A stretch of 64,000 nt of DNA from PSRI01 sp041484195 (lineage in GTDB: Bacteria > Bacteroidota > Bacteroidia > Chitinophagales > Chitinophagaceae): the NCBI GenBank assembly GCA_041484195.1, contig JBGPHC010000009.1, positions 78,089-142,088 on the forward strand, read 5' to 3'. Below the pieces are notes generated by a model. That model saw only the letters and a program-made list of their open reading frames with translations, was not told where the DNA came from and made no database searches. The translations under genes were made by a program, and so were the position numbers. Below, one piece after another: positions 8,401-17,744 of this stretch; positions within the stretch are counted from its first letter, which is position 1; every line of letters begins with the position of its first letter.

Positions 8401-10440
8401 CTACCAAATTCTAATCCTGTCCTTCTCGGGCTTCCACATTTTATCACCTTCCTCCACATTGAAAGCGGTATAGAAAGGTGTGAAATTCATCAATGGACCC
8501 AGTACCCGATACATGGGTGGAGAATGCGGATCCGTATTGATGCCCTGACGCAATACCTCATCTTTGCGTTTGCTACGCCATACCTGTGCCACGGAAATGA
8601 AAAAGCGTTGGTCACCCGTATAGCCATCAATTTTTGTACTGTCACTCCCTTCGCTGGTCAATTTAAAGGCGTCATAAGCGATGGCCACACCGCCCATATC
8701 CGCAATATTTTCCCCCGTTGTCAATGCGCCATTGATATGCAGCGAATCCAAAACCACAAACTGATTATATTGGTCAATGACGGCTTTTGATTTGGCAACG
8801 AATCTGGCGCTATCTTCCTTTCCCCACCAATTCTTAAGGTTTCCGTCCTTGTCATACTGGGCGCCCTGGTCGTCAAATCCATGAGTCATCTCATGGCCGA
8901 TCACAATACCTATTCCTCCATAGTTCATCGCGTCGTCAGCATCCTGATCAAATATGGGAGCTTGCAGGATTCCTGCCGGGAAAACTATTTCATTGAAAGT
9001 CGGGTTATAGTATGCATCCACGGTTGGAGGTGTAATTCCCCATTCCGTGCGATCCACCGGCTTGCCTACTTTGCTAATCTGGTATTGATATTCATCCCTG
9101 GAGCATGCAACCAGGTTTTCAAAATATTTACCTTTTTGTATGATTACCTTGCCGTAATCCCTCCATTTATCAGGATACCCAATCTTTTTAATAATGGAAA
9201 ATAACTTGGCCTTTGCTTTTACCTTGGTGCTATCGCTCATCCAGTCCAGCTTATCAATCCTCGTTTCGAATGCCTTCTGCAGGTTATTGATAAGTTCGAG
9301 CATTCTCTTTTTGGAAGCTTCGGTAAAGTATTTTTCAACGTAGAGTTTGCCCAGGGCCATGCCCAGATTGGCGTCGGTGGACCTGTAAATTCTTTCCCAG
9401 CGCGGTTTTATCTGCTGCTGTCCGCTCAAAGCTTTTCCAGTATATTCAAATCTGGCGTTTACAAAATCACTGCTGATTGCGGGAGCAGCATTGTCGAGCA
9501 CATGAAATATGAGATAGAGTTTCCAGCTATTCAGGGGAACGGTCTTCAGCAACCCATTGAGCTTTTCGTAAAACCCCGGCTGGCTCACATTCACTGAATC
9601 GGATTTTATTTCCATCTTCTGCAATAGAGAAGGCCACCCGAAGGCCGGCATTCTCTTGTTGAGAGCCGATACAGCAATCTTATTATAATTAAGCTGAGGG
9701 TTTCTCAATTCAACGTTGGTGCGATGCGCTCCGGCTATTTGCTTTTCGATATTATATATGGTTGTACTTGCAGCTGAGGCGGTTGAAGAATCAGAACCCG
9801 TTAGCATAAAAACCTTGCGGATATAGGTTTTATATGCATTCTGAATAGCCAGCGTTGCCGGATCGGTTCTAAAATAATAATCCCTGTCTGGCAGACCCAG
9901 TCCCCCCTGGTAAAAAATGGCAATATTCTTCGTGCTGTTTTTTTCATCGGCACCCACAAATGGCTGAAAGAGCAGGCTATTATTTTCCAATTGCTGACCG
10001 GCAACAAATTCCATCACTCCTTTGCTGTCCTTTATGGAATCAATGGACTGGAGATAAGGCTTCACTGGTTCATATCCTAATTTTTCAATGGTGGCTGAAT
10101 CCATGCCAGACGCATAAAAGTCACCCACTTTTTGCGCTTCGGTTCCAGCGCTATTATTTGCATGCGACACACTGTCGAGGATTGACCGGATGTGTTCCTT
10201 TGTGCGGTCGTATATTTCCTTTCCGGCGCCCAGGTTGACTTCAGTTGGCGGGAATACGGTATTCCTGATCCATTTGCCATTTATAAAAAGATAGAAATTG
10301 TCAACAGGTTTTACCGAAGAATCAAAATTGGCTGTGAGAATGAATGGCGGCTTCGGGTGATCCGTTTTGGCCGACTGATTGCAGGATGCAATCATTACCA
10401 GCATGGTTAATACTATGAACGCTTTTGATCTCTTGTCCAT
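8401..10440 (-). CDS. M13-family metallopeptidase lipoprotein
   Basis: A 679-residue zinc endopeptidase of the neprilysin/PepO family. The N-terminus is a lipoprotein signal with a lipobox ending at Cys20 (MIASC), so the enzyme is likely anchored in the periplasm or outer membrane. HEMTH (516-520) supplies the two His ligands and the catalytic Glu, and GENIADMGG supplies the third ligand Glu at about 577. The C-terminus ends ...RIRIW with the usual Trp. Full family length. The family cleaves short peptides and probably serves peptide nutrition. It is monocistronic, minus strand, 90 bases downstream of the end of the PfkB gene. DPP7-type and DPP IV peptidases elsewhere in the window fit the same peptide-scavenging lifestyle. 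Confidence 0.93.
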   Translation of the reverse strand: MDKRSKAFIVLTMLVMIASCNQSAKTDHPKPPFILTANFDSSVKPVDNFYLFINGKWIRNTVFPPTEVNLGAGKEIYDRTKEHIRSILDSVSHANNSAGTEAQKVGDFYASGMDSATIEKLGYEPVKPYLQSIDSIKDSKGVMEFVAGQQLENNSLLFQPFVGADEKNSTKNIAIFYQGGLGLPDRDYYFRTDPATLAIQNAYKTYIRKVFMLTGSDSSTASAASTTIYNIEKQIAGAHRTNVELRNPQLNYNKIAVSALNKRMPAFGWPSLLQKMEIKSDSVNVSQPGFYEKLNGLLKTVPLNSWKLYLIFHVLDNAAPAISSDFVNARFEYTGKALSGQQQIKPRWERIYRSTDANLGMALGKLYVEKYFTEASKKRMLELINNLQKAFETRIDKLDWMSDSTKVKAKAKLFSIIKKIGYPDKWRDYGKVIIQKGKYFENLVACSRDEYQYQISKVGKPVDRTEWGITPPTVDAYYNPTFNEIVFPAGILQAPIFDQDADDAMNYGGIGIVIGHEMTHGFDDQGAQYDKDGNLKNWWGKEDSARFVAKSKAVIDQYNQFVVLDSLHINGALTTGENIADMGGVAIAYDAFKLTSEGSDSTKIDGYTGDQRFFISVAQVWRSKRKDEVLRQGINTDPHSPPMYRVLGPLMNFTPFYTAFNVEEGDKMWKPEKDRIRIW

Positions 10441-10529
10441 ATTTTCTGATTTTGAATCAGGAATATAGAAAAAACAAATGATGGAATTCAGATTTATTGT
10501 ACGAGTACCGGGATGAATATTTTAAGCGG

Positions 10530-11453
10530 TTACATGAGGGCAATATCAAAATTTACCAGGTCAACAAATTGCTGGATCCGGTGATCAATATCCTGCCTGT
10601 TGATTTCCCGGAGTCTTGTTGTGCCGAATTTTTCCACACAAAAACTGGCCATCGCGGAGCCGACAATAATGGCTGTTTTCATATTTTCGAAGGAAATATC
10701 ACGGGAATGGGCCAGGTGGCCTATAAATCCTCCCGCGAATGTGTCGCCGGCGCCGGTGGGGTCAAACACATCTTCTAACGGTAAGGCAGGAGCGAAGAAT
10801 ACCCGGTTTTCATGAAAGAGTAGCGCTCCGTGTTCTCCTTTCTTTATCACTACATACTTAGGCCCCATCTTCACGATCTCCTTGGCAGCCTTGACGAGGG
10901 AGAACTGCGCGCTAAGTTGTCGGGCCTCGCTGTCATTCACCATCAGCACGTCCACTTTTTTCAGCACTTTTTCGAGGTCTTCCATGGCTGACTCCATCCA
11001 GAAATTCATGGTATCGAGCAAGACAAGCTTCGGCCGCTCTCTCAATTGTTTGATAACGCTGAGCTGCACCGAGGGAGCCAGGTTACCCAGCATGAGGAAA
11101 TCGGCGCCCTGGTAACTTTCTGGAACTTCCGGCTCAAATTCTCCCAGTACGTTGAGCTGGGTTTCAAGCGTGTCGCGGGTATTCATGTCCAGGTTATACT
11201 TCCCCTTCCAAAAAAATGACCTTTGGCCTTCTTTGATCTGCACCCCTTCCAGGTCCACGCCTCTTGCATTCAAAATCGCCAATTCCTCGCGCGGAAAATC
11301 GCCCCCAACTACCGAAATCTGCTTGATAGGCCTTGTAAAATTCGATGCGCTCCAGGCTATATACGTAGCAGCGCCACCCACAATTTTATTACTCTTACCG
11401 AAAGGAGTTTCGATAGAATCAAAAGCCATGGATCCGAGAACAATAAGTGACAT
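10530..11453 (-). CDS. PfkB-family sugar or nucleoside kinase
   Basis: A 307-residue cytosolic kinase of the ribokinase/PfkB superfamily, transferring phosphate from ATP to a hydroxymethyl group. The N-terminal substrate-binding GGAATYIAWSA (27-37) and the C-terminal signature DPTGAGDTFAGGF, with the catalytic Asp and anion hole, are both intact. The 5' neighbours do not indicate the substrate. The protein most resembles the conserved Bacteroidota PfkB protein often listed simply as sugar kinase. The region 11454-11775 between it and the divergent TetR gene (322 bases) holds the TetR promoter and operator near its right end and otherwise nothing I can support. Confidence 0.85.
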   Translation of the reverse strand: MSLIVLGSMAFDSIETPFGKSNKIVGGAATYIAWSASNFTRPIKQISVVGGDFPREELAILNARGVDLEGVQIKEGQRSFFWKGKYNLDMNTRDTLETQLNVLGEFEPEVPESYQGADFLMLGNLAPSVQLSVIKQLRERPKLVLLDTMNFWMESAMEDLEKVLKKVDVLMVNDSEARQLSAQFSLVKAAKEIVKMGPKYVVIKKGEHGALLFHENRVFFAPALPLEDVFDPTGAGDTFAGGFIGHLAHSRDISFENMKTAIIVGSAMASFCVEKFGTTRLREINRQDIDHRIQQFVDLVNFDIALM

Positions 11454-11734
11454 AATTAAGTTGGATTTCTTCCCCCAAAGGGTTGTTATGACGTATGTTG
11501 GTTGGCCCAGCCGCCTGCAGATATCCCAACCCTTATACTCACATTGACAGCCTGAGCAAAACGCTGCAAAGCTAATTGTAATAAGTCTGCCAGTAAAATT
11601 TTAATAGACTGCATGTTGATGCTCCTATCATAATCCAAAATCCGGGCTGAGTAAATCTCTTAAGAAAGCAATCATCCTATTTTTATAGGTCAGACTGGAT
11701 AAGATAATAATTAGTGCTTTTCGAAGAGAAACCT

Positions 11735-11754
11735 ACTAATAAGTGTTAGTTTTG
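11735..11754 (+). promoter_or_regulatory. Operator and -7 element of the phenylacetate regulator
   Basis: ACTAATAAGTGTTAGT (11735-11750) is an imperfect palindrome closely like ACTAACAGTTGTTAGT before paaA. It overlaps TAGTTTTG (11747-11754), a match to the Bacteroidota -7 consensus TAnnTTTG, 21 bases before the regulator's ATG. A repressor bound here would block its own promoter. Confidence 0.6.
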
Positions 11755-11775
11755 CAGGCGAATTAATAGCCGGAA

Positions 11776-12369
11776 ATGCCAGCCATCAAGACCAATCGAA
11801 ACAGCAGCAAGAAAGAAGTGATCATCAGTAAGGCTGCCAAATTATTCAGGGAAAAAGGTTTCAGTGCCACCTCAATGCGCGACCTCGCGGAAAATGTGGG
11901 CGTTGAAGCCGCAAGCCTGTACAACCATATCCGCTCCAAAGCCGAAATATTACAGGAGATCTGTTTTCGGGTTGCCAACCAGTTTATGACACACCTGGAA
12001 GAAATGGAGAACAGCAAACAATCTTCCATCGCCAAAGTGCAGTCCATCCTGCAATTCCATATCCGGCAAATGATCCACAATTATGAAGCCGTACATGTGG
12101 CGGACCGGGAATGGAAACACCTGACCGATCCCTATCTATCGAATTTCAAAACACAGCGCAAGACCTATCGCCAGCGCCTGGCGGGAATCATTGAACAGGG
12201 AATCGCGAAAAAGGAAATCAAGAAAATTGACGCTCCCACCGCCGTCCTCATCATGTTGCATGCCGTCAGCGGTATTGAATCATGGCACCGATCCAAACAA
12301 AAAATTTCAGCAGAACACCTGGAAGAAAATATGGTGATCATATTGGTAGAAGGATTAAGAGCCGGTTAA
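11776..12369 (+). CDS. TetR-family regulator of phenylacetate genes
   Basis: A 197-residue repressor. Residues 12-58 are the TetR HTH (ISKAAKLFREKGFSATSMRDLAENVGVEAASLYNHI in pieces), and the C-terminal part ending in WHRSKQKIS is the TetR_C-type ligand and dimer domain. It lies 12 bases before paaE and should be co-transcribed with it. A palindrome at its own promoter recurs before paaA, so autoregulation and control of paaABCD are likely. By analogy with PaaR of Thermus and similar TetR repressors, phenylacetyl-CoA is the expected inducer (inference). Confidence 0.85.
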   Translation: MPAIKTNRNSSKKEVIISKAAKLFREKGFSATSMRDLAENVGVEAASLYNHIRSKAEILQEICFRVANQFMTHLEEMENSKQSSIAKVQSILQFHIRQMIHNYEAVHVADREWKHLTDPYLSNFKTQRKTYRQRLAGIIEQGIAKKEIKKIDAPTAVLIMLHAVSGIESWHRSKQKISAEHLEENMVIILVEGLRAG

Positions 12370-12381
12370 ATATTATGCCTG

Positions 12382-13461
12382 ATGTCTATTCATTTTCATC
12401 CGTTAACCATAAAGGAAATCAAGAAAGAAACGGCAGACTGCATCTCAGTCAAATTTGAAGTGCCCGAATCATTGAAAGAAATATTCCATTTTCATCACGG
12501 CCAGAATATCACGATCAAAGCATCTGTTGATGGAAAAGAACTGAGGCGGTCCTATTCCATTTGTTCTGCACCTTATGAAAATGAATTGAGGGTAGCCATT
12601 AAGAAGAAAGAACAGGGCTGGTTTTCAGCCTGGGCGCATAAAAACTTCAAGCCCGGACAGGCCCTGGAAGTACTTCCTCCCACGGGCAGGTTTTATACCG
12701 AAGTCCAACCAGGCCAAAAGAAGAAATATATCGCCTTCGCAGCAGGAAGTGGCATCACACCCACCATTTCAATTATCAAATCGGTGCTTCATGCAGAGCC
12801 CCAAAGCAGCTTCACTCTTGTATATGGTAATCGCAACAGCGCCTCCATCATCTTCAAAGAAGAATTGGAAGGGCTCAAGAACAAATACATGGACCGTTTT
12901 AGCCTGATCAATATCCTCAGTCGTGAGAAAACGGATACTCCTTTATTCAGCGGAAGGATCAATGTGGAAAAACTGGGCCAACTGAAAAAGATCATAGCAT
13001 GGAATACAGCGGATGAGATCTTTCTTTGCGGGCCAGAAGAAATGATATTCAACATCCGGGATTACCTGGAACAAAACCGGATTGAAAAAAAGAAAATCCA
13101 TTTTGAATTGTTTACCACACCGGATCAAAATCGTCCTGGTGTAATCCCCCATGAAATTGAACAGGAAATTTCTGCCACAAGCTGTTTGGTCACCGTAAAA
13201 TTGGATGGCAGAAACTTCGATTTTGAACTTGATTTTAATAAAGAAAGCATCCTGGATGCGGCCCTGGCTCATGGCCTGGACCTTCCATTCTCCTGCAAAG
13301 GCGGCGTTTGTGGTAGCTGCCGGGCCCTTTTGTTGGAAGGGAAGGTCGATATGGATGCGAATTACGCCCTCGAACCTGAGGAAGTAGCCGCCGGTTTTAT
13401 TCTTACTTGTCAGTCCCATCCCCGAACCGGCAGGATCTCGGTAGATTACGATTTGCGATGA
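12382..13461 (+). CDS. paaE: Phenylacetyl-CoA epoxidase, reductase subunit PaaE
   Basis: Passes electrons from NADPH through FAD and a 2Fe-2S centre to the PaaABC oxygenase, which epoxidises phenylacetyl-CoA. Of 359 residues, about 1-105 form the FAD-binding barrel with RRSYSICSAP (55-64). About 110-240 form the NAD(P) domain with GSGITPT and CGPEEM. The C-terminal about 265-355 is a plant-type ferredoxin with CKGGVCGSC and a fourth Cys in LTCQSHP. Domain order and length match PaaE. It is separated from paaABCD by an opposing GH172-like gene (13464-14654), an unusual split, but shares the operator motif of that group through the regulator promoter. Confidence 0.92.
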   Translation: MSIHFHPLTIKEIKKETADCISVKFEVPESLKEIFHFHHGQNITIKASVDGKELRRSYSICSAPYENELRVAIKKKEQGWFSAWAHKNFKPGQALEVLPPTGRFYTEVQPGQKKKYIAFAAGSGITPTISIIKSVLHAEPQSSFTLVYGNRNSASIIFKEELEGLKNKYMDRFSLINILSREKTDTPLFSGRINVEKLGQLKKIIAWNTADEIFLCGPEEMIFNIRDYLEQNRIEKKKIHFELFTTPDQNRPGVIPHEIEQEISATSCLVTVKLDGRNFDFELDFNKESILDAALAHGLDLPFSCKGGVCGSCRALLLEGKVDMDANYALEPEEVAAGFILTCQSHPRTGRISVDYDLR

Positions 13462-13463
13462 AA

Positions 13464-14654
13464 TCAGCGCAGCCCCATTGCTCTTTCCCTTGCAGATGGC
13501 AATGTCGGAAGTCCATGGACGGGTTTGTCGAGGTAAAAATAGGCAGTGGCTGAATAGTCATCTACCCTGTAAAAATTCACCCATCCTTTTGGAAAATCCG
13601 GGTCGGTTATTTTCGGAACCGGATTCAGCTCCAATAATTTTACAAATGAATTTTCTCCCGACACTGTCACAGGAATAAGCTGAACACCTTTTTGAACTAA
13701 GCTCCTCACTTCACTCATATCTCCTCCGCCGATCTGCTGTATGGTCACTTTAATATCCCTGTTGAAATAAACCGGATCGGGTATATGATACCGGTAGAAA
13801 GCATATTGCTTCTTATGCTCATCCGCCACCAGGCAGCCCTGGTTCATCTGTGAAAAAGTTCCCATGCCCCAGGCAGTTCCTATATAATCTTCTGTGCCCG
13901 TTCCATTGATGGTGGGATATGTTGAATCGCCATCCAGGTAAATTTTCACCTCACCCTCACCCCACCATGTATTTCCATAGGAAGTATCCACGATCACTCC
14001 CATATTTACCCCCAGCCATCTTCCTCTTCCTTTGATTTGCGGGAGGATTTCAAAATCCTTTTTCAGGGTTCCGTGCATCTGCCGCGACCAATAAGCGTGG
14101 AAATACAGCATGTTGGCCGGTTGTTGCACGAGTGCCACCAGGTCAATATCATAAAACAGGGTGATATCGGAATTACTCTCGTTGACAATTACCACTCTCG
14201 CCGATTTCCTGAATGGCATGGGGATAACAGAATTGAAAGATCGTCCTTCGGGGTCGCTGAACAGAGCAGATTCAAATTTCACTTTCTGTCCCAGTCCCAC
14301 TCCAAAAAAATCACCCAATGGAACATCTATGGCAGGTTGGGATGCTCCATCCCAATAAGCCAGCAGACGCAGAGCCCTGAGCATCTGCGGAGAACGGTCA
14401 TTGACTGTGCACCAGATCCTTCTGATGGTGGCAGATCCTTTGAAGTTGAGTAATTCCTTGTGGTCTCCCGACTTGATTATCTCCGCGGGATGACCCTTGG
14501 CCCCCTTGTTTTCCTTTCCTCCTAATCCTGACCCTCCCGATCTGTTTTCAAAACTCACTACCTTCGACTTGGCGTCGTTTGGAAATTGGTAAAGTTCCTG
14601 ACAGAATGCGGGGAAGCAGCACAAAAGCAGCACGAAAATACAGGTTGAACGCAT
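13464..14654 (-). CDS. Exported DUF2961 / GH172-like protein
   Basis: A 396-residue protein with a signal peptide (MRSTCIFVLLLCCFPAFCQ, 1-19), so periplasmic or secreted. The body matches the DUF2961 family, now placed in glycoside hydrolase family GH172 (difructose-anhydride and arabinofuranan-type activities). FENRSGGSGLGGKENKGAKG, at about 35-55, and the family hallmark GTGTEDYIG, at about 257-265, are clear. The catalytic Glu pair cannot be assigned by eye beyond TEDY. The coding strand is opposite to all paa genes around it. It ends 2 bases after paaE. Nothing ties it to phenylacetate metabolism, so it is likely an insertion of an unrelated gene between paaE and paaA. Confidence 0.8.
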   Translation of the reverse strand: MRSTCIFVLLLCCFPAFCQELYQFPNDAKSKVVSFENRSGGSGLGGKENKGAKGHPAEIIKSGDHKELLNFKGSATIRRIWCTVNDRSPQMLRALRLLAYWDGASQPAIDVPLGDFFGVGLGQKVKFESALFSDPEGRSFNSVIPMPFRKSARVVIVNESNSDITLFYDIDLVALVQQPANMLYFHAYWSRQMHGTLKKDFEILPQIKGRGRWLGVNMGVIVDTSYGNTWWGEGEVKIYLDGDSTYPTINGTGTEDYIGTAWGMGTFSQMNQGCLVADEHKKQYAFYRYHIPDPVYFNRDIKVTIQQIGGGDMSEVRSLVQKGVQLIPVTVSGENSFVKLLELNPVPKITDPDFPKGWVNFYRVDDYSATAYFYLDKPVHGLPTLPSARERAMGLR

Positions 14655-14726
14655 CTGAACTTTCTTTTAAAATAGCATTTTCCAGCTTTCCCCCTTTTAC
14701 AAATACTAAATGGAATCCGTTTGTAA

Positions 14727-14768
14727 ACTAACAGTTGTTAGTATAATGAAAAAGTTTGGTTATTTTTG
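14727..14768 (+). promoter_or_regulatory. paaA promoter with TetR operator
   Basis: ACTAACAGTTGTTAGT (14727-14742) is a near-perfect palindrome, 13 of 16 positions the same as the one before the TetR gene. TATTTTTG (14761-14768) matches TAnnTTTG as a -7 element, about 70 bases before the paaA ATG. The operator covers the expected -33 region. This places paaABCD under the TetR regulator. Confidence 0.65.
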
Positions 14769-14839
14769 TAGTTGGATGTGAGTAGTCCATCGGATTCGGG
14801 TTTTAGTAGCTAACTTAATATCATCTTAATTGTAAAACC

Positions 14840-15790
14840 ATGAGTGTGGAGGAATTGGAGAAAATATTCCAGCACAAGATCGTCAAGGAAATCAAGATCG
14901 AACCCAGGGATTGGATGCCGGAAGCCTATCGCAAGACTCTGATCCGGCAGATCAGTCAGCATGCGCATAGTGAGATCGTGGGCATGTTACCCGAAGGTAA
15001 CTGGATTACCCGGGCGCCATCCTTACGTCGCAAAGCCGCGCTACTCGCCAAAGTGCAGGATGAAGCGGGTCATGGTTTGTATCTCTATGCCGCCACAGAA
15101 ACGCTGGGCGTGACAAGGGAATCCACAATAGAAGATCTTCACCGTGGAAAAGCGAAATATTCTTCCATATTCAATTATCCTACTTTGCTCTGGGCCGATA
15201 TCGGAGCGATTGGTTGGTTGGTTGACGGTGCAGCCATCATCAACCAGGTGATGCTTTGCCGCGCTTCTTATGGCCCCTATGCAAGAGCGATGGTGAGGAT
15301 TTGCAAAGAAGAAAGTTTCCACCAGCGACAGGGATTTGAAATATTATTGACACTGAGCAGAGGCAGCCAGGTTCAGCGTGATATGTGCCAGGATGCTATT
15401 AATCGTTGGTGGTGGCCGAGTCTTATGATGTTCGGGCCCAGGGATGATGACTCACCCCATAGCAAGCAGAGCACGGATTGGAAAATAAAAAGAAAGAGCA
15501 ATGATGAGTTGCGCCAGCAGTTCGTTGATATATGCGCGGAGCAGGTAAAAATTCTGGGCATGAAGATTCCGGACTCCCAATTGAAATGGAATGAAAAAAG
15601 CAAGCACTATGATTTTGGTGAGATCGACTGGCAGGAATTCTGGAACGTAGTGAAAGGAAACGGGCCTTGCAACCGGGAAAGACTCCAGGCCAGGATCAGT
15701 GCTCATGAAGAGGGAGACTGGGTGAGAAAAGCCGCGGCCGCCTATGCGGAAAAATGCAGGCTCCGGAGTGAAAGAAAAAAAGTCGCATAA
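14840..15790 (+). CDS. paaA: Phenylacetyl-CoA epoxidase, catalytic subunit PaaA
   Basis: The oxygenase alpha subunit that converts phenylacetyl-CoA to the ring 1,2-epoxide in the aerobic phenylacetate pathway, with PaaB, PaaC and PaaE. It has a diiron ferritin-like fold. ExxH motifs at 75-78 (EAGH) and 158-161 (ESFH) provide iron ligands, with Glu45 (HSEIV) as a further candidate. Length 316 is normal. It is the first gene of paaABCD behind the TetR-regulated promoter. Confidence 0.95.
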   Translation: MSVEELEKIFQHKIVKEIKIEPRDWMPEAYRKTLIRQISQHAHSEIVGMLPEGNWITRAPSLRRKAALLAKVQDEAGHGLYLYAATETLGVTRESTIEDLHRGKAKYSSIFNYPTLLWADIGAIGWLVDGAAIINQVMLCRASYGPYARAMVRICKEESFHQRQGFEILLTLSRGSQVQRDMCQDAINRWWWPSLMMFGPRDDDSPHSKQSTDWKIKRKSNDELRQQFVDICAEQVKILGMKIPDSQLKWNEKSKHYDFGEIDWQEFWNVVKGNGPCNRERLQARISAHEEGDWVRKAAAAYAEKCRLRSERKKVA

Positions 15791-15829
15791 CAAATTCCCG
15801 GATTTTCTTCTGAATAAAAAACCAGGTCC

Positions 15830-16201
15830 ATGAATATCCATATTCGCAAACTGTATTACGGTGATATTCCTGATGAAAAGGGAAGCAGTGCGCCTGAAGG
15901 AACCAAAAAGATCATGCCCCAGACTGAATGGCCATTGTGGGAAGTCTTCATTCGCAATAAGCAGGGCTTGGATCATAAACACGTGGGCAGTCTGCATGCA
16001 GCTGATGCACAAATGGCCATCGAAAATGCCCGTGATGTTTACACACGCAGGATGGAAGGAATTAGCATTTGGGTGGTGGAAAGCAAGCATGTACACGCCT
16101 CCAACCCCGATGACGCTGGATCATTCTACGATCCTGCAAATGACAAGATATATCGCCATCCCACTTTTTATCATTTACCCGATGAACTGAAACATATTTG
16201 A
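15830..16201 (+). CDS. paaB: Phenylacetyl-CoA epoxidase, subunit PaaB
   Basis: A small component of the PaaABCE epoxidase complex, needed for its assembly or electron transfer. The 123-residue chain shows the family pattern PLWEVFIRNKQGLDHKHVGSLHA (shown in part), DAQMAIENARDVYTRR and EGISIWVVES. ATG 15830 gives an N-terminus with about 25 residues before the core, slightly longer than in E. coli. It is 39 bases downstream of paaA. Confidence 0.93.
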   Translation: MNIHIRKLYYGDIPDEKGSSAPEGTKKIMPQTEWPLWEVFIRNKQGLDHKHVGSLHAADAQMAIENARDVYTRRMEGISIWVVESKHVHASNPDDAGSFYDPANDKIYRHPTFYHLPDELKHI

Positions 16202-16231
16202 GCACTGAATCTTAAATACATAACACTAAAA

Positions 16232-17050
16232 TTGGAACCCGAAATTCTCACAGAATACCTGCTACACCTGGCAGATGATGCCCTGATACTGGGCCACCGC
16301 AACAGCGAATGGTGTGGCCATGGACCGGTGCTGGAGCAGGATATCGCACTCACCAATATCTCGCTCGACCTCATTGGCCAAGGCAGGAATTTCTACCAGT
16401 ACGCCGCATTGACGGCAAACCAATCGGGGCTACGGGTATTGCAAACAGTTACTGAGAAAGAGTTTAACGAAGATAGTCTCGCCTATCTGCGTGATACCCG
16501 TGAATTCAGAAATTGCTTATTGGTGGAGCAGACCAATGGCGACTGGGCCAGGACCATACTGCGACAATTTTTATTCAGCAGTTTTCAATATCTTCTGTAT
16601 AGTAAATTGCAAGAGAGCAGGGATTCGGTGATCGCGGGAATTAGCGCCAAAGCATTGAAAGAAGTCACCTACCACATGCGATGGTCTGGTGAATGGGTCA
16701 TTCGCCTCGGCGACGGAACTGAAGAAAGCCGCCAACGCATCATGCAGGTCACGAAGGAGCTCTGGACTTATACGGGTGAATTATTTGCGCCGACCGACTA
16801 TGAAAAGTCTGCTGCAGATGACGGGATTGGTGCAAATCTTCCTTCACTGAAAAATGAATGGAACAAAAGGGTAAGTGAAGTATTCCATGAAGCAACGCTC
16901 CCACAACCCAGTGTCGGCAGGGAAGCAGAACAGCTTGCTGAACCATGGATGCAGACAGGCGGGAAAACTGGCCTGCACAGTGAACACCTGGGATTGATAT
17001 TGACGGAATTACAATTCATGCAAAGGGCCTACCCGGGATGTGAATGGTGA
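16232..17050 (+). CDS. paaC: Phenylacetyl-CoA epoxidase, structural subunit PaaC
   Basis: The ferritin-like partner that pairs with PaaA in the epoxidase; it is structural and not catalytic. 272 residues. YLLHLADDALILGHR, SEWCGHGPVLEQDIALTNI and HMRWSGEWVIRLGDGTEES are its family hallmarks. The start is a TTG at 16232. No ATG lies upstream in the frame before the paaB stop, and the reading from TTG matches the known N-terminus, so TTG is probably right. It is 30 bases after paaB. Confidence 0.92.
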   Translation: MEPEILTEYLLHLADDALILGHRNSEWCGHGPVLEQDIALTNISLDLIGQGRNFYQYAALTANQSGLRVLQTVTEKEFNEDSLAYLRDTREFRNCLLVEQTNGDWARTILRQFLFSSFQYLLYSKLQESRDSVIAGISAKALKEVTYHMRWSGEWVIRLGDGTEESRQRIMQVTKELWTYTGELFAPTDYEKSAADDGIGANLPSLKNEWNKRVSEVFHEATLPQPSVGREAEQLAEPWMQTGGKTGLHSEHLGLILTELQFMQRAYPGCEW

Positions 17051-17080
17051 GAAAAGGGTAAGATAAATTTCAAATCAGGA

Positions 17081-17584
17081 ATGAAGTTAATTTCTGACAT
17101 ATCAATTGAAAAAGTCAGGGCGATGCTGGAAGAAGTGACCGACCCTGAAGTGCCGGTCCTGACCATCAACGACCTTGGAATAGTAAGAGACATAACTCTG
17201 GACGGGGACAAGGTAGAAGTGACTATAACACCTACCTATAGTGGCTGCCCTGCCCTGGACATGATAGCGGCCAATATCAGGATGACCCTGCTCTCCTACG
17301 GATTCGCGGCTGTCGAGGTCAGGAATGTGATTTCACCGGCATGGACTACGGATTGGATGAGTGAGAAAGGAAAACAAAAGTTGAAAGAATTTGGCATCGC
17401 TCCACCCAATGCGAAACCCCAGTTCTGTCATATCAATTATTTTACAGAAAATGAAGCAGTACAGTGTCCCCACTGCGATTCCTGGAACACCAGGAGGATC
17501 AGTGAATTTGGCTCCACGGCCTGTAAGGCGCTTTACCAGTGCAATGATTGCCAGGAACCCTTTGACTATTTTAAGTGTCATTGA
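17081..17584 (+). CDS. paaD: Phenylacetyl-CoA epoxidase subunit PaaD
   Basis: An iron-sulfur-assembly-like protein needed for epoxidase activity, thought to mature or repair a metal centre. Residues 10-90 are a MIP18/DUF59-type domain with TDPEVPVLTINDLGIV and PTYSGCPA. The C-terminus is a zinc ribbon: CPHCDSWNTRRISEFGSTAC, then CNDC, ending FKCH. 167 residues, 30 bases after paaC. Confidence 0.92.
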   Translation: MKLISDISIEKVRAMLEEVTDPEVPVLTINDLGIVRDITLDGDKVEVTITPTYSGCPALDMIAANIRMTLLSYGFAAVEVRNVISPAWTTDWMSEKGKQKLKEFGIAPPNAKPQFCHINYFTENEAVQCPHCDSWNTRRISEFGSTACKALYQCNDCQEPFDYFKCH

Positions 17585-17744
17585 GGAGTCAGCATCGGTG
17601 GAAACCCGAAGGGTCATGAAAGTCAGGCGCTCCATCTGTTTTATACATACCAGTGGAACTACTTACTTGAAATGTTTAAAAAAAATGCGGCCTTCATCAT
17701 ACAGTAATCATATTATTTCACCAATTTCTTGATAATCCAGTCAT

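Noticed and set aside
12382..15790. The idea that the GH172-like gene belongs to phenylacetate metabolism
   Set aside because: Opposite strand, signal peptide and sugar-type family, with no operator motif of the paa genes.
17585..17744. Possible extra gene between paaD and paaG
   Set aside because: The 160 bases hold no frame with a plausible protein.
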